From Amaranthus tricolor (lineage: Eukaryota > Streptophyta > Magnoliopsida > Caryophyllales > Amaranthaceae): a DNA stretch of 64,000 nt. The stretch lies in NCBI RefSeq assembly GCF_026212465.1, contig NC_080051.1, forward strand, positions 19,779,446 through 19,843,445, given 5' to 3'. The translations under genes were made by a program, and so were the position numbers. The notes under the pieces were generated by a model that was not told the DNA's origin, ran no database searches, and saw only the letters and a list, made by a program, of their open reading frames with translations. Positions 11,811 through 22,469 of the stretch are shown piece after piece. Each line of letters begins with the position of its first letter. Within the stretch, counting starts at the first letter, position 1.

Positions 11811-12081
11811 TGTTAGAGTATATAACATATCTTGGAGCCTCAACCATCAGCTTAAATTTTTGGTTGATTTGGTTCTTTGACCTGGTATCAGAAGCCAACG
11901 TGACAAAAGGTAACAAGTTTGAATCTTAACCACCCCTCATATAAAGTGGAATATTTAGCACCTATACGTATCCACACTTCTAGTCCAATGGGCTCTCGTG
12001 TGAGGGGGATTGTTAGAGTATATAACATAGCATGGTACTCAACCATCAGCTTAAATTTTTGGTTGAATTGGTTCCTTGACA
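11811..12081 (+). mobile_element. TRIM retrotransposon, 271 bp, complete
   Basis: Two direct repeats of 72 and 71 bp (11811-11882 and 12011-12081) begin tgttagagtatataacata and end near ccttgaca. Directly after the first repeat, at 11883, is tggtatcagaagcc, a primer site for initiator tRNA-Met. A purine-rich tgtgagggggat precedes the second repeat. The element is flanked by attag at 11806-11810 and 12082-12086. It is a terminal-repeat retrotransposon in miniature with no coding capacity. It lies about 100 bp downstream of the WNK stop codon, in what may be its 3' UTR. Related sequence lies at 14742-15029 and, decayed, near 590-800. Confidence 0.93.
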
Positions 12082-12186
12082 ATTAGAATATAAATGTCAT
12101 GGGAAATGCAAATAGATATGATAACCAAGACACCATCATCTTATAGACTAAAACATAGCATTGGCATCTCTTAACACATTTACATA

Positions 12187-15100
12187 TCACCCTTTACCAA
12201 TTGAACATGCACTCTTATCAGCTACCCTTTTCCCTTGCCTCTTATCATCTCTATCAATCTGAGCATTATTAGCACCATATCTCAGACCTTTACCTTTGCT
12301 ATTTGAGATCTCATAAGGATTTTGAAACCCAATATTCTCCACTGAACCAACTGTCTTAGATAATCTCTTCTTGTGCACCTCTTCCAACAGCGACCGATGT
12401 AGTCTTTGGCTATGCACATCTATAAGCGAACGATTCCTAGTCAACTGGCGACTCGCCTTTGAACATTTGCTTTTACAAACCGTAATACCTTGTACATCAT
12501 CAACTGGACTGAAACTTAAGCTCGAGGCCTTGTCAGAATGAGCTGAGCTGTACGAACTTATTTCATCCGAGAGATCCTGATCTGCAAGATTATAGGATTT
12601 ATGTCGCGATATTAGGCAAAAGATACAAGAACCATATTGCGCGTATAGGCAAGTAAGGAGAAAACCTTGAAGGCGGTCATTGCTAAGAAACACGCCTGAA
12701 GCTGAAGCGACAGAAGAAGAGCACGAAGAAGAACGATACAAATGATGAGTTCCATCGAAGTCATCTTCATGGTAGTCATACGAATGGGAAGGTTCTAATT
12801 TACTAGATGACACCCATTTCTTCCAATGAGGCACCAAAATTGAAATTTCAGCCTCGATCATTTCTGCTATTTCTTGAGGGTCCCAATCAGTGATTTCTAA
12901 CTCCTCGACCATCTCCATCGCCACCTCTATCGGAGTATCATTCATTTTATCAAATGGGAAGAATATGTTCCGTGCAGGACTACCTGCGATAAAACATGCA
13001 CATCATTTAACACTGACTTATTTAAGATATCGAAGACTTACAGAACTAGGGTGTTTGGCAAATACTTTTTTAGTTGGATTTGGGCTTTTTGGTTCGTCAT
13101 AAAGCTAAAAAATAGTATTTGGAAATGGCTTTTAAGCCAAAAGCCAAAGCCAAAAGCCAAAGCGAAAACACTACTATGGCTAGCGTTTTCATTGAATTTG
13201 TACTTTTTGACCCATTTTTTCTCTATGAACAATTAACACCTAAATTTTTGCAATACTTCCAGTTGATCAAACCAACCAACAGTCATTTGCCAAACAGACC
13301 CAACATTTTGTACTTACCATTTCCATCGGAAAACTGCACCTTCAAAAATATGATATTTTCTTTAGGTTTCAGCGTGCCAGTAATTGTCATATTGGACCTT
13401 GGTAGACTATCTACTAGCTTCAATTGTTCCAAACTTAAGTCGTTTAGAATCGGCCCGTTCATTCCCATAGTTTTGGTGTGCAATAAGTCACCTTCAACTG
13501 ATGAAAGAAATGGGTCTAGAAGCAAGTCTTTAGCAGACAATCTCTCAGAAGCAGGGGCTAAACATTTGATAATGAATCTTTGTGCTTCCTTATCCTGAAT
13601 ATGATATAATGCAGCTGGTAATTTACCCTGATAAACACAAAGATCCACAATCATGTATACTTCAATGGTATTTAGTTATGCATCTATACTCGCCATTGAT
13701 CAACTCACAACTTTACCGAGGTGACTTTCTTGTAAATTTGTGCAGGATTTGCACACTCACTGTAAGGATATTCCCGAGTAAACATCTCGAGTAAGCACAT
13801 ACCGAATGAATAGACATCGACTAACTCATTGTAATCTTCCTCGTATAATTCAGGTGCCATGAATTCAGGCGTACCTATAATATGATCAAAAACACAAGCA
13901 ATTATGCTTGTTACTTAGCAGGCTAGTCCGACTTTACACAATCTGTACGACAGGCGAAGTTGACAAGTCGTGTAGTTTGAGATGTTCGATTTGTTACCTA
14001 TAATACTGTGTGCAGATTTAGACCCATTGAGAAGTGCTGCTAATCCTAGATCTCCGATCTTGACTTGCCCAACATGGCCATTAACAAAGATGTTATCACA
14101 CTTAAGGTCTCGATGAATAACTGGAGGATCGTGTTCGTGCAGATAAACAAGACCCTGTAAGATTTGGCGCGCCCAGTTCTTCAAAGCATGGATGTCTACC
14201 CTCTTATATTTTTGCCTATACCTGCACTCATTGTTGGGAAACTTGTTAGAAATGATCTTATATGACACGCTTATCAGAAGGGTCAATCGGAAACAACTTG
14301 TTATTACTAGGGTAAGATCTTGTCATCCGAACCTAAAAACTCGCAATAAGTTAAGATAAAGGAAAAAATAAAAGAGAACTAACTGTCTGAGGGTGCCAGA
14401 AGTGAAGAGTTCAGTGATGAAGTTGAAAGTCCTTTGGTTGGTATCGATCCAAGACGTGTAAAACCGGATGATCGAATCGTGGTTAAGAGTGCTTAGAAGG
14501 TGAACTTCCGAGTAAAGGCGCTGCAATTGGTCCGGTGAGCGTAGCACATCCTTGATTCTTGCTTGGTTCCATGCTACTTCTATTCCTAATACTTCATCAA
14601 TTGCTTTATATACTGTTTTCACTGCTCCTTTTCCCAGAACTTCATCTATCTATATACCCACATATATAACAATTCAAGTTCAACAACATTATTCTTAAAT
14701 CAAATACCATCTAGCAAGTCTTGTAAGAGACGGTGTAACCATGTAAAGAAACCAACTCAAACAAAAGCTTAAGCTAATGGTTGAGGCTTCGGATATGTTA
14801 TATACTCTAACACGCCCCCTCACATCACACGAAAGCCCTTTGGCTAAAAGTGTGGATGTAGTATAGGCCACCTCATACCTAGCGCTAAATATTCCACTTA
14901 AATGAGGAGTAGTTGAGATTTGAACCTTAACCTTTTGTCACACTGACTCTGATACCATGTCAAGAAAGTAACTCAACCAAAAGTTTAAGCTAATAGTTGA
15001 GGGTCCAGTATATGTTATATACTCTATCAGACAGTTTTACCATAAGACGAGCCCATATGATTAGCCTATTTATCTGATTGATCATTTAAAATTATAAGTA

Positions 15101-15572
15101 ATCATTTTAAAATTATAAATGATCGTTCTAAGGCTCGTCTCATAATGAGACAATCTCATACAAGACTTGCTGAATGATTGTTCTTGATAACAGTAGATAA
15201 TTTAAAACTTAGATTAAAAAAAAGTTCTACAAATTAGTATTTCATTAAATTTATAAGCGGAATGGCTTGCTATAAAGTTATCCTTTGAAATCAACACTAA
15301 CCAACATATTTTTTAAAAATTAATTCAAATAGTGTATAACTTTAAACAATCAATAACATAAAATTAATATATCAATCCATACTTTTGAGAAAACAGTAAA
15401 TATTATAACAATCAAAAAGACAAATTAAATTGAACAAATAACAAGGATAAGGTTATGTATATACCCGAGCGTAACGACCAGAAGGATCAACTTCAGCATA
15501 ATCAGAATGAATGATTTGGTTTCTTCCTTGAACCACCAAAGGCATAGTATCACAATTACTAGTAGTAAACAT
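12187..15572 (-). CDS. WNK: WNK (with-no-lysine) serine/threonine kinase
   Basis: Seven coding exons: 15572-15465, 14649-14384, 14221-13998, 13874-13717, 13627-13318, 12983-12666, 12581-12187. All introns are GT-AG and the phases close to give 592 residues, near the usual size of plant WNK4/5-type kinases. The start MFTTSN is chosen for its distance to the conserved [10 protein letters not shown]. The P-loop [10 protein letters not shown] carries the WNK-specific lysine, and the usual beta-3 lysine is replaced in [13 protein letters not shown] has its Asp at about residue 163; the magnesium motif is DLG, about residue 182, as in WNKs; GTPEFMAPE follows. After the kinase domain come the WNK auxiliary part ([22 protein letters not shown]) and a serine-rich tail. 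Plant WNKs act in stress, ion and flowering signalling (family knowledge). The 84-bp sixth intron has no stop codons, so it may be retained. Intron 6-5 (12984-13317) holds a MITE; intron 1 holds nested elements. Confidence 0.92.
13049..13301. mobile_element. Small MITE in a WNK intron
   Basis: The ends gggtgtttggcaaat and the complement of the right end gggtctgtttggcaaat form a terminal inverted repeat of about 16 bp. The interior has the palindromic series aagccaaaagccaaagc. The flanks show no convincing target duplication. It fills most of the intron between WNK exons 5 and 6. Confidence 0.65.
14712..15171. mobile_element. MITE split by a TRIM insertion (WNK intron 1)
   Basis: The left end tagcaagtcttgtaagagac and the complement of the right end cagcaagtcttgtatgagat form an inverted repeat. 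The ends resemble those at 1376-1634 and 58810-58943. A TRIM copy occupies 14742-15029, so the MITE came first. Confidence 0.7.
14742..15029 (-). mobile_element. TRIM retrotransposon copy nested in a MITE
   Basis: On the minus strand a repeat of about 70 bp begins tgatagagtatataacata and ends tttcttgaca. It is followed by tggtatcagagtc, a tRNA-Met primer site. A second repeat of the same kind ends at 14742. Same family as 11811-12081. No matching target duplication was found at its edges, so the flanks have changed or it arose by recombination. Confidence 0.8.
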
Positions 15573-17164
15573 GATCAAATATTCTCTAATAACAAAAGCA
15601 GCAAAATAAGATCGACTTTTTATTGGATTTAGAAGCAATAATTGTAGTAACAATCAGAATGTTTAGTTATAAAAATAGAAGTATTTCAGTATGCAACGCA
15701 ACCAGTTTGAAAGTCAGAGCAGGAGTTTGTGTGTCTGTAAACCTGCGTGTCTTTTTTCCTTTTACCTTCCTTATATTTGGATTTGGATGGTGCCACGGTG
15801 TCTTGTCTGTTTTTTTTGCCACTAAAATTGATACGGACTACTAAATTGGGTGTGTAGGATAAGAATCAGAAAAACTAATAGGAATATTAATATTCAAATT
15901 TTTTAAGCTACTCTTGTAAGAGATGTCTCTCGATAGAACGACTTTAAAATAAAAGAGTTTATAATTTAATAATTAAGGTAGTTAAACTATTAAGTCCATA
16001 TATGAAAAATGTGTCACTGTTATTCCCAGGCCCATTTCCAATGAATGATAATTTTAAGGACAGAACACAGCAAAGCAGGGGGAACAACAACATACAAAAA
16101 GGCAGTAACGTTTTTCAGCATTTTTTGAGTTCTCTTTTCCCCACTTTACTCTTATAAATCCTAAGTTAGTTTCTTTAATTTTTCTTGTCTTTATTTTAGT
16201 TTTCTTAACCAAAACTTTATTTTATTGTTTATTTTAGTTAATTATATTTATACTCTCTTTTTTGTTGGTATTTTATTTGAAGATTCAAGGTTTTTTAATG
16301 GAGTTTGGTGATGAGCATTTATGGTTTTTGTCATTTATTTTTAAATCTTCTTCAAAGTTTGTGGGTAATTTTTAATCTCATTTATTTTTAATATTTCATT
16401 GTCTATTTATTAATTTTAGTTGGTTTATGATATTTTTCAATTGTTCTTGACTATTTATTCTTGTCTTGTTCATTTTTATAGTTTTGATGTTTGAATGTTT
16501 AGAATACATATTCTTAATGGTTTTGATGATTGTGATTATGAGTAGTGAATAGTATTGGTTAGGGGTTGGGGTTAGCTCAACCCTTATTGATGGCTTGATA
16601 ATGATAGAATATTTGTTAATATTGGTTTGAATGGAGACTTAGAAGAAGGGTTGCTCCATCCATTGCTAGAGGTTGTTATGGTTGCTTTTGGGAGGCCAAC
16701 GAGAGTTGGATCCCGGAGTAAACTAAACCCTTGGAGTCAGGTGTAAGGGGTCGACGAGAGTTGAGCCTTGCAATTGCCCCTTCAACTAGGAGTTTTCCCC
16801 TCTGCCTACAAGAGTAGGGGAGGATTGAGGATAGTGGACTTTCGTTGCCCAATTCTCTTGTCTTTTCTCATGAGAGTGAGGAGGATGCAATTTTCGGAGG
16901 TGATCCCAAGCGCGATCCAGGATCAGATCACTCTTTGTATTGTGTTTCACTTCTCTCTAATCAAACCAAAGGAAATCAAAACCTCTACCCTAGGATAATC
17001 GTAACAAGTGGTTTAACCCCATCCCAGTTCTTCTTTATTTGTTTTTTTCGTAGTTGTAGCTGTAGTCTAACTCGTATCCAATCTTCCAATACATGATCCC
17101 CCTACGCCTAAAGAGGCCCTAAATCTCGCAACTCGTCTTCCTGTGGATCAACCCCCTACTTGCC
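15573..17164. other. WNK upstream region and unassigned repeat DNA
   Basis: The first few hundred bases should hold the WNK promoter and leader, but no clear TATA box could be chosen. From about 16560 to 17140 the DNA is less AT-rich and has short open frames (for example 16768-16998), with repeated phrases such as aacgagagttg and cgacgagagttg. I recognise no protein there. It reads like a decayed retroelement. Confidence 0.35.
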
Positions 17165-17470
17165 ACTGCGCTTATGTAGTGTTAATTAAGGGTGTTTATA
17201 AATTTTGTTTGATTAGAGGCTTTAGCGACGGCACTAAAAGTCATATGTCACCCCACAAATCAACACAAGTCTTTTTAGCGAACTCAAGCCTCACTCATGC
17301 GCACCTAGGAAAACTTCCTAAGAGGTCACTCATCCTAAGATTGCTCCACACCAAGCACGCTTAACTATGGAGTTCTTCGCAAATGTGTTCTCATGAAAAG
17401 AAGATGCACCTTGTTAATTTGAGTAGTCTATCAATCCTTTTTAAAGATAAATCTGAGGTATCACAACTTA
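17165..17470 (-). mobile_element. Cassandra TRIM LTR (5S rRNA-bearing)
   Basis: On the minus strand the sequence contains gaactccatagttaagcgtg, then cttggtgtggagcaatctta, then ggatgagtgacctcttagga and gtgcgcatgagtgagg. These follow the C-terminal two thirds of plant 5S rRNA including its internal promoter region, the defining feature of Cassandra LTRs. The LTR probably begins tgtgatacctcag near 17465. No primer site or second LTR is visible next to it, so it is a solo or broken LTR. Confidence 0.85.
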
Positions 17471-18400
17471 TCAAATAGATTAGGTCAAGTCAAGTTCGTA
17501 TTTAGGTCATATATATATGGATTAGAAACCTCTTGACCATAACCTAACCTGTTTGGTTAATTGGTGAAAATCACAACGTTTATCTAATCTGTAACAGATC
17601 AGGCTAACATGATTTTGATCCACTTAGTCCGTTTAGAGTTTTTTTATTTTCATTTAACGTTTTTAACATTGAATACATCTTTTTCTTTAGGCCTCAATTT
17701 TAGCCTTTTAGTTTATAAGTTGTTAATTTTATATTTACTACCAAATTAGGATAATTTTAAATGAATTAAGTTTAGGTAATATTAATTGATTTGACATGAA
17801 AATTTTTTATATAATTAAATGAGTTATATAAGTTTATTTTAGTTTTAAAAGTTTAACATTAACCTAACTCATTCAACAAACAAAGTAAGCTGAATCGACC
17901 AATTTAACTAATTAAATTAAAAATCTCAACTCAAATTAACTTAATTTAAATTAGGTTCAGATTGAATTAATAAACTGAATTAACTTTTGATGGACCTAAC
18001 AAGGAGAGAGAGGGAGTATTCATTGAAACTTGGACAAAAATATTTCATTTCATGAATAAAAAGTTTGACAAAAACTTTATGACATTTCCAAATGTTCCAC
18101 GATAATGTCCGTCAATTGTTTATGTCACAATATTTTTCCTTTTTATACGCTTGAAACTTGAAAGTATTAGTCTATAGGTAACCACGCGCTTGGTTTAAGG
18201 GTCCGTAGTATGAGCATAATTGTGTTGTACAAAGTCTCATCTCATCTAAAAAAAAAGTCTAGGATTGAGAATTGAGATCATGTTGTGATAGTCTTAAGAA
18301 GTAATAACTCCCTCCTTTATGTCTAAAATTTTCACATTTATTGCATATTTACTTTATTTAAAATCGCAATTTTCACATCAATAATTTTGCCACACGTAAA
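17471..18400. other. AT-rich repeat DNA, no gene
   Basis: From about 17470 to 18000 short phrases such as aacctaac, aggtcaag and ggttaatt recur on both strands, suggesting an old DNA transposon. The ends could not be fixed. Nothing else was recognised. Confidence 0.35.
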
Positions 18401-18404
18401 ATGA

Positions 18405-18830
18405 GTTTCAAATCATTATCAAGTGAATAGCACTTTGGCTATCACTATACACCATGGGAATACACTTTTTCGATTTCAACTCACTAATGAAACTAGCAAT
18501 ATGTTAGAGCTTCCTTAAAGCCCTTCGTCATAGCCATTTATTTAGTCTCCTTTGTAAATTAAGCCACAAGTCTTTGCAAAGCCGATATCCAACTAATAGT
18601 CAAACCACCCAGGCAAAATACATACCTCAATATGGACCTCTACTCATCAAGATCGCTATCAAAAATAGAGTCCATAAAACCAACAAAGTCGTCATTATTC
18701 CTACCAAACTCAATACAAGTGCTAGAATTACCTCTCAAATCATAAGAATCCATTTGACTGCAAACCAATGTGCCTTCTTCGAATTTATCATGTACCTACT
18801 CACCACGCTTACAGTTTGAGCAATACTTGA
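18405..18830 (-). pseudogene. Ty1/copia polyprotein fragment (RNase H region), broken
   Basis: Minus-strand translation in shifting frames gives the copia RNase H order: a stretch near THWFAVKWILRYLRGN, then MDSDFDSDLDE, then YVFCLGGLTISWISALQRLV, then AMTKGFKEAL and SDSQSAIHL. The usual copia residues in these blocks are recognisable, but stop codons and frameshifts interrupt them. Only this part of the polyprotein is present. It is a dead fragment. Confidence 0.8.
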
Positions 18831-18900
18831 TCTGCAAACCAATGTGTACATAATGCTCTTAACCTCATTGTCTTATGGAATGGATGAGAGACATGTATTC

Positions 18901-20862
18901 TGTAACACCCCTGAATTTCCAATTCCTTAAACGAAACAAAAAATCGTGAAGGAAGGGAGGAAATTCGGGTGTTACATAAAAAGAATAGGGAAAATAATTT
19001 AAATAACGCTAAAGATTAATTGAATAAAATAACTAAACTAATCTGAGGCCTTTAATGCCTTTCAAAAATATATCACGACGGAATGAATCATCGTCGGCTC
19101 CTCAAACATCAACTCCAACGAGGATCATGGTTCAAGTGTTAACGCATCGGTTTGACGGATACTAAAAGAGTATTCTCACTACTTTACATCCAAAAAACTA
19201 CGCAGCGGAACTATGGATCATACAAAGAGTCACATGGCTCCATACGAAAGAATTATATAATCCCAAAAAGAAAACTTTACAGGTAATGTAAAAGCTACAA
19301 GCAATAGGCAACTTCTACATAATTGCTACGATCGCACTCCACTCTTTCCCGCAATGCAAAGCAAAAGAAGCTCCTATACCTGTCATGTCAAGCTATGATC
19401 CTCCTGCTACTCAACATAATGACCATAGTCAAATGTGTCATAGCAGGAACATCATAGGAAGTCATGAACAAACAACAACAAATACATACACGTCAGTAAT
19501 CGATGAACTTATAACAATTAGAGTCATTGAACAAAATTATAGACAACGATAAAGCATGGCAATAACGAGTCTACTCATCTGTCTAAACACCTCTATTTAC
19601 GCATAATTTCCCTTTCAAACTACTAATCCCTCGAAGTATATTCAAAGGTAGTGGATCTTTTCTCTATTCATGGCATAGTGACACGACCAAGGGCGTTATC
19701 GGCCATCCAGCGCCCATGGCAAAGTATGAGCTCATACCCCCTCCAACTGACCCTCTTGGGTCCTACCTTTGGGAAAAACTAACACACCGGGGTACTAAAC
19801 CAGTGAAGAGGCCACCATATTGGGTTTTGCAAGGCCCGCATGTTAACACCTCGGTCAAGGGGCGGTATCGGCCATCCGGCGCCCAATGACAAAAGTATGC
19901 TCATACCCCCCTTACGGTGATCTCGTCGGATCTCACCTAGGGGACTACTAAATCAACCGAATCGTGTGAATCGTTCCTTTACATCAACCAAATTTGAGTT
20001 ATATCAATCCATGTTACTTCGAGATAACATAGCAATTAACACTTAAATCTTACAATGTTAATGTAGTGCTAATATGACGACAAGGACGAATCTTAAGGTT
20101 ATCACATCGCAATATCATTTATTATATTCTCCAAGGTTAGAAAGAACTAAAATCAAGACATCATAACAAGTAACTTTAATAATTCTCAACAAGTTGACAC
20201 TATGTTCATAACCTTACTAATATTATTTATTTATAACTACGATAACCTAACAAGAGTACTTGTAATCAACATTAATAATTTCTTTTACTTCAACAAGGAC
20301 AATTAAGATTACCATGCCTAACAAAACTCCCACACTCAACACAAATAAAGTTACTCATGAACGAAGACACCATTAAAATAGCACACAACCATTATCTTCA
20401 TTCGTACTTCAAACTCTAAGTCATAAATATGTTAAATTCATCAAACACACTCTTACCCACAAAAAGATTCAATGAATATAATACAAAGTTCAACACTTTT
20501 CATTCATATTTCAAAAACTTAATTCATAAGTACATTCAAATCATCAATCAAATTCTTACCCATAACAAGATTCAATGACAATCATACAAAATTAACATCA
20601 AACTCATAAACTTAGTAAAATTCTAATTAGATATTAGGAAGATTACTTAGACTAAACTTGAGAGGCTTACAATGAGCCAATTAGAAAAGGAGTGAAGACT
20701 AGGTGGTTGTTGTGGTGGTGTGGAGCACAAAATGGTGGAAGAAAGCTGTGTGGTGGTGCTATATGTGGTGTTAGCCTGCTGTTGTTGGGGGACAAAAAGG
20801 CAGCCCTAGCTGCTGCTAGGAGGGAGGAAACCGACTACTGCTGGCTAGTTGCGACCTACAAT
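18901..20862 (-). mobile_element. Truncated inverted LTR, same family as the 5.5-kb solo LTR
   Basis: It begins tgtaacacccctgaatttcc, the complement of the 3' end of the solo LTR at 5465-8499. The conserved modules follow in inverted order, for example catggcatagtgacac..gggcgttatcggcc at about 19670-19710 and ccagtgaagaggccaccatat at about 19800. Its last part still aligns with the early solo LTR (cggtttcctcc block). The sequence then joins hAT sequence near 20862, so the 5' end of the LTR is missing. Confidence 0.85.
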
Positions 20863-22201
20863 AATACAATGGTGAGTCAAATAAAGAGACAACTTGTGAG
20901 GAATGGTAAAAGACTTTTGTTCTCTGGTGACTTTTTCCAAATTCGTTGTTGTTGTCACATCATAAATTTGATTGTACAAGCCGGTCTTAGACTTATTGAT
21001 GATGTTGTGGAAAAGATTAGATCAATTGGCAAACATTTTAGGCATTCGGTACCTAAGAGAAAGAAGTTCTACCAGATTGCTCAACAAACTTATCATTTAG
21101 ATGGTAAGAAAAGAATATGTGGTGATTGTTGTGTTAGGTGGAACTCAACTTATTTGATGCTTGATCGTGCTCTTTATTTTAGGGTGGCCATTGATCATGT
21201 GGTGGAAAAGGATATTGAAATAAAAATGTATTTACTTGATGATGATGAATGGCACAAAGTGTTGGTGATTTGTGACTTTTTAAAGGTTTTTTACAATATC
21301 ACTAATGAATTCTTTGCCTCTACAACACCAACTTCAAATGTTTATTTCAAGGGGGTTTGGGATATTCAATGCATGCTACTTGAAACTGCAAATGGTCCTC
21401 ATTCATTCTTGATTAATATGATAAAAGAAATGCAAAATAAATTTGACAAGTACTGGTCAGATTATAATATGTTATTGTCTTGTGCTTGTGTTTTGGACCC
21501 TCGTTATAAGCTTAAATTTGTTGAGTATTGTTACACCGTTCTTTATGGAGAAATGATAGCTAAGGAGAAAGTGGCGGAAGTGAGAGCCATTTTGTGTGAC
21601 TTGCTAAAGGAGTATAGGGATGTGGATGGTGAGGATATTGGTCAAAGTGGCGAGGTTGGTGGGGAGACAAATATGCATGTTCCTATTGGTAGTGATGGGA
21701 TGGCTAATTATAGCAGTTGGATGACTAAAAAAGAACAAAGTGTGGTGGAAAAATCACAACTTGATCTTTATTTGGAGGAAAAGAATGTTGATCATAAGAG
21801 TCCTCTTGATGTGTTATGTTGGTGGAAAAATAGTGGAGCACCTAGACATCCACAACTTGCGGCATTAGCTCGTGACATCCTAGCTATTCCTATATCATAT
21901 GTTCCCTCCGAGTCGGCTTTTAGTATGGGTAAGAAATTGATTAATCCTTGGAGGGCTTCTCTAACATCAATGACGATTGAATCTCTTGCTTGTTATAAAG
22001 ATTGGCTACGTGCAAAGGGTTTATGTTTGGGTAAGTTATTATTTTGCTTTAATGTATAATTAGTTAGTTACATATTTTGATTATTTCATATGCTAACACT
22101 TTTTTTCCATATTGCATCAAGGTCGGTCTACCATTTTTAATGCTGAAGAGGAGGAAGAAGAGGTAGATCGTGAAGATGACGATTGTCAATTCATTAATTA
22201 G
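20692..22201 (+). pseudogene. hAT transposase 3' half, fused to LTR sequence
   Basis: The open frame runs 20692-22030 and continues by a GT-AG splice to 22122-22201, ending in an acidic tail (NAEEEEEEVDREDDD). About the first 57 codons read through the antisense LTR and have no transposase character. From NNTMVSQIKRQL on, it matches the plant hAT (RICESLEEPER/DAYSLEEPER-like) core: CCCHIINLIVQ, RWNSTYLML, a long linker, DPRYKLKFVEY, then the dimerisation region LDVLCWWKNSG, LAALARDILAIPISYVPSES and AFSMG. The BED zinc finger and the first catalytic block are absent; full proteins of this family are about 650-750 residues. The frame is open but the protein should not transpose. The hAT 3' end is at 22469. 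Confidence 0.85.
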
Positions 22202-22469
22202 TTACATATTTTGATTATTTTGTATTTGTTTATTTGAATTATTTGTAACTTGTGTTTTAAATTATGTATAATATGTAACAATTGTATTTGTTTATTTCAA
22301 TTATTTGTAATTTGTGTTTTTAATTATGTATAAATAATATATAACATAGGCATGCAAGCCCGCATATGGGTTTGGGCAAGAACTTTTAGGCCCGCACTTC
22401 GGCCCGGCCCGGCCCGTATCAATGGGTTGTTTTCCCAACCTGGCCCGGCCTGCATTTTGATCAAGTCTA
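20863..22469 (+). mobile_element. hAT transposon, 5' truncated
   Basis: The 3' end is tgatcaagtcta at 22458-22469, preceded by a subterminal cluster of ggcccg / gcccgcac repeats from 22350. This 3' end aligns closely with that of the small element at 60205-60802. The 5' terminus and its target duplication are missing at the junction with the LTR near 20862. Confidence 0.8.
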
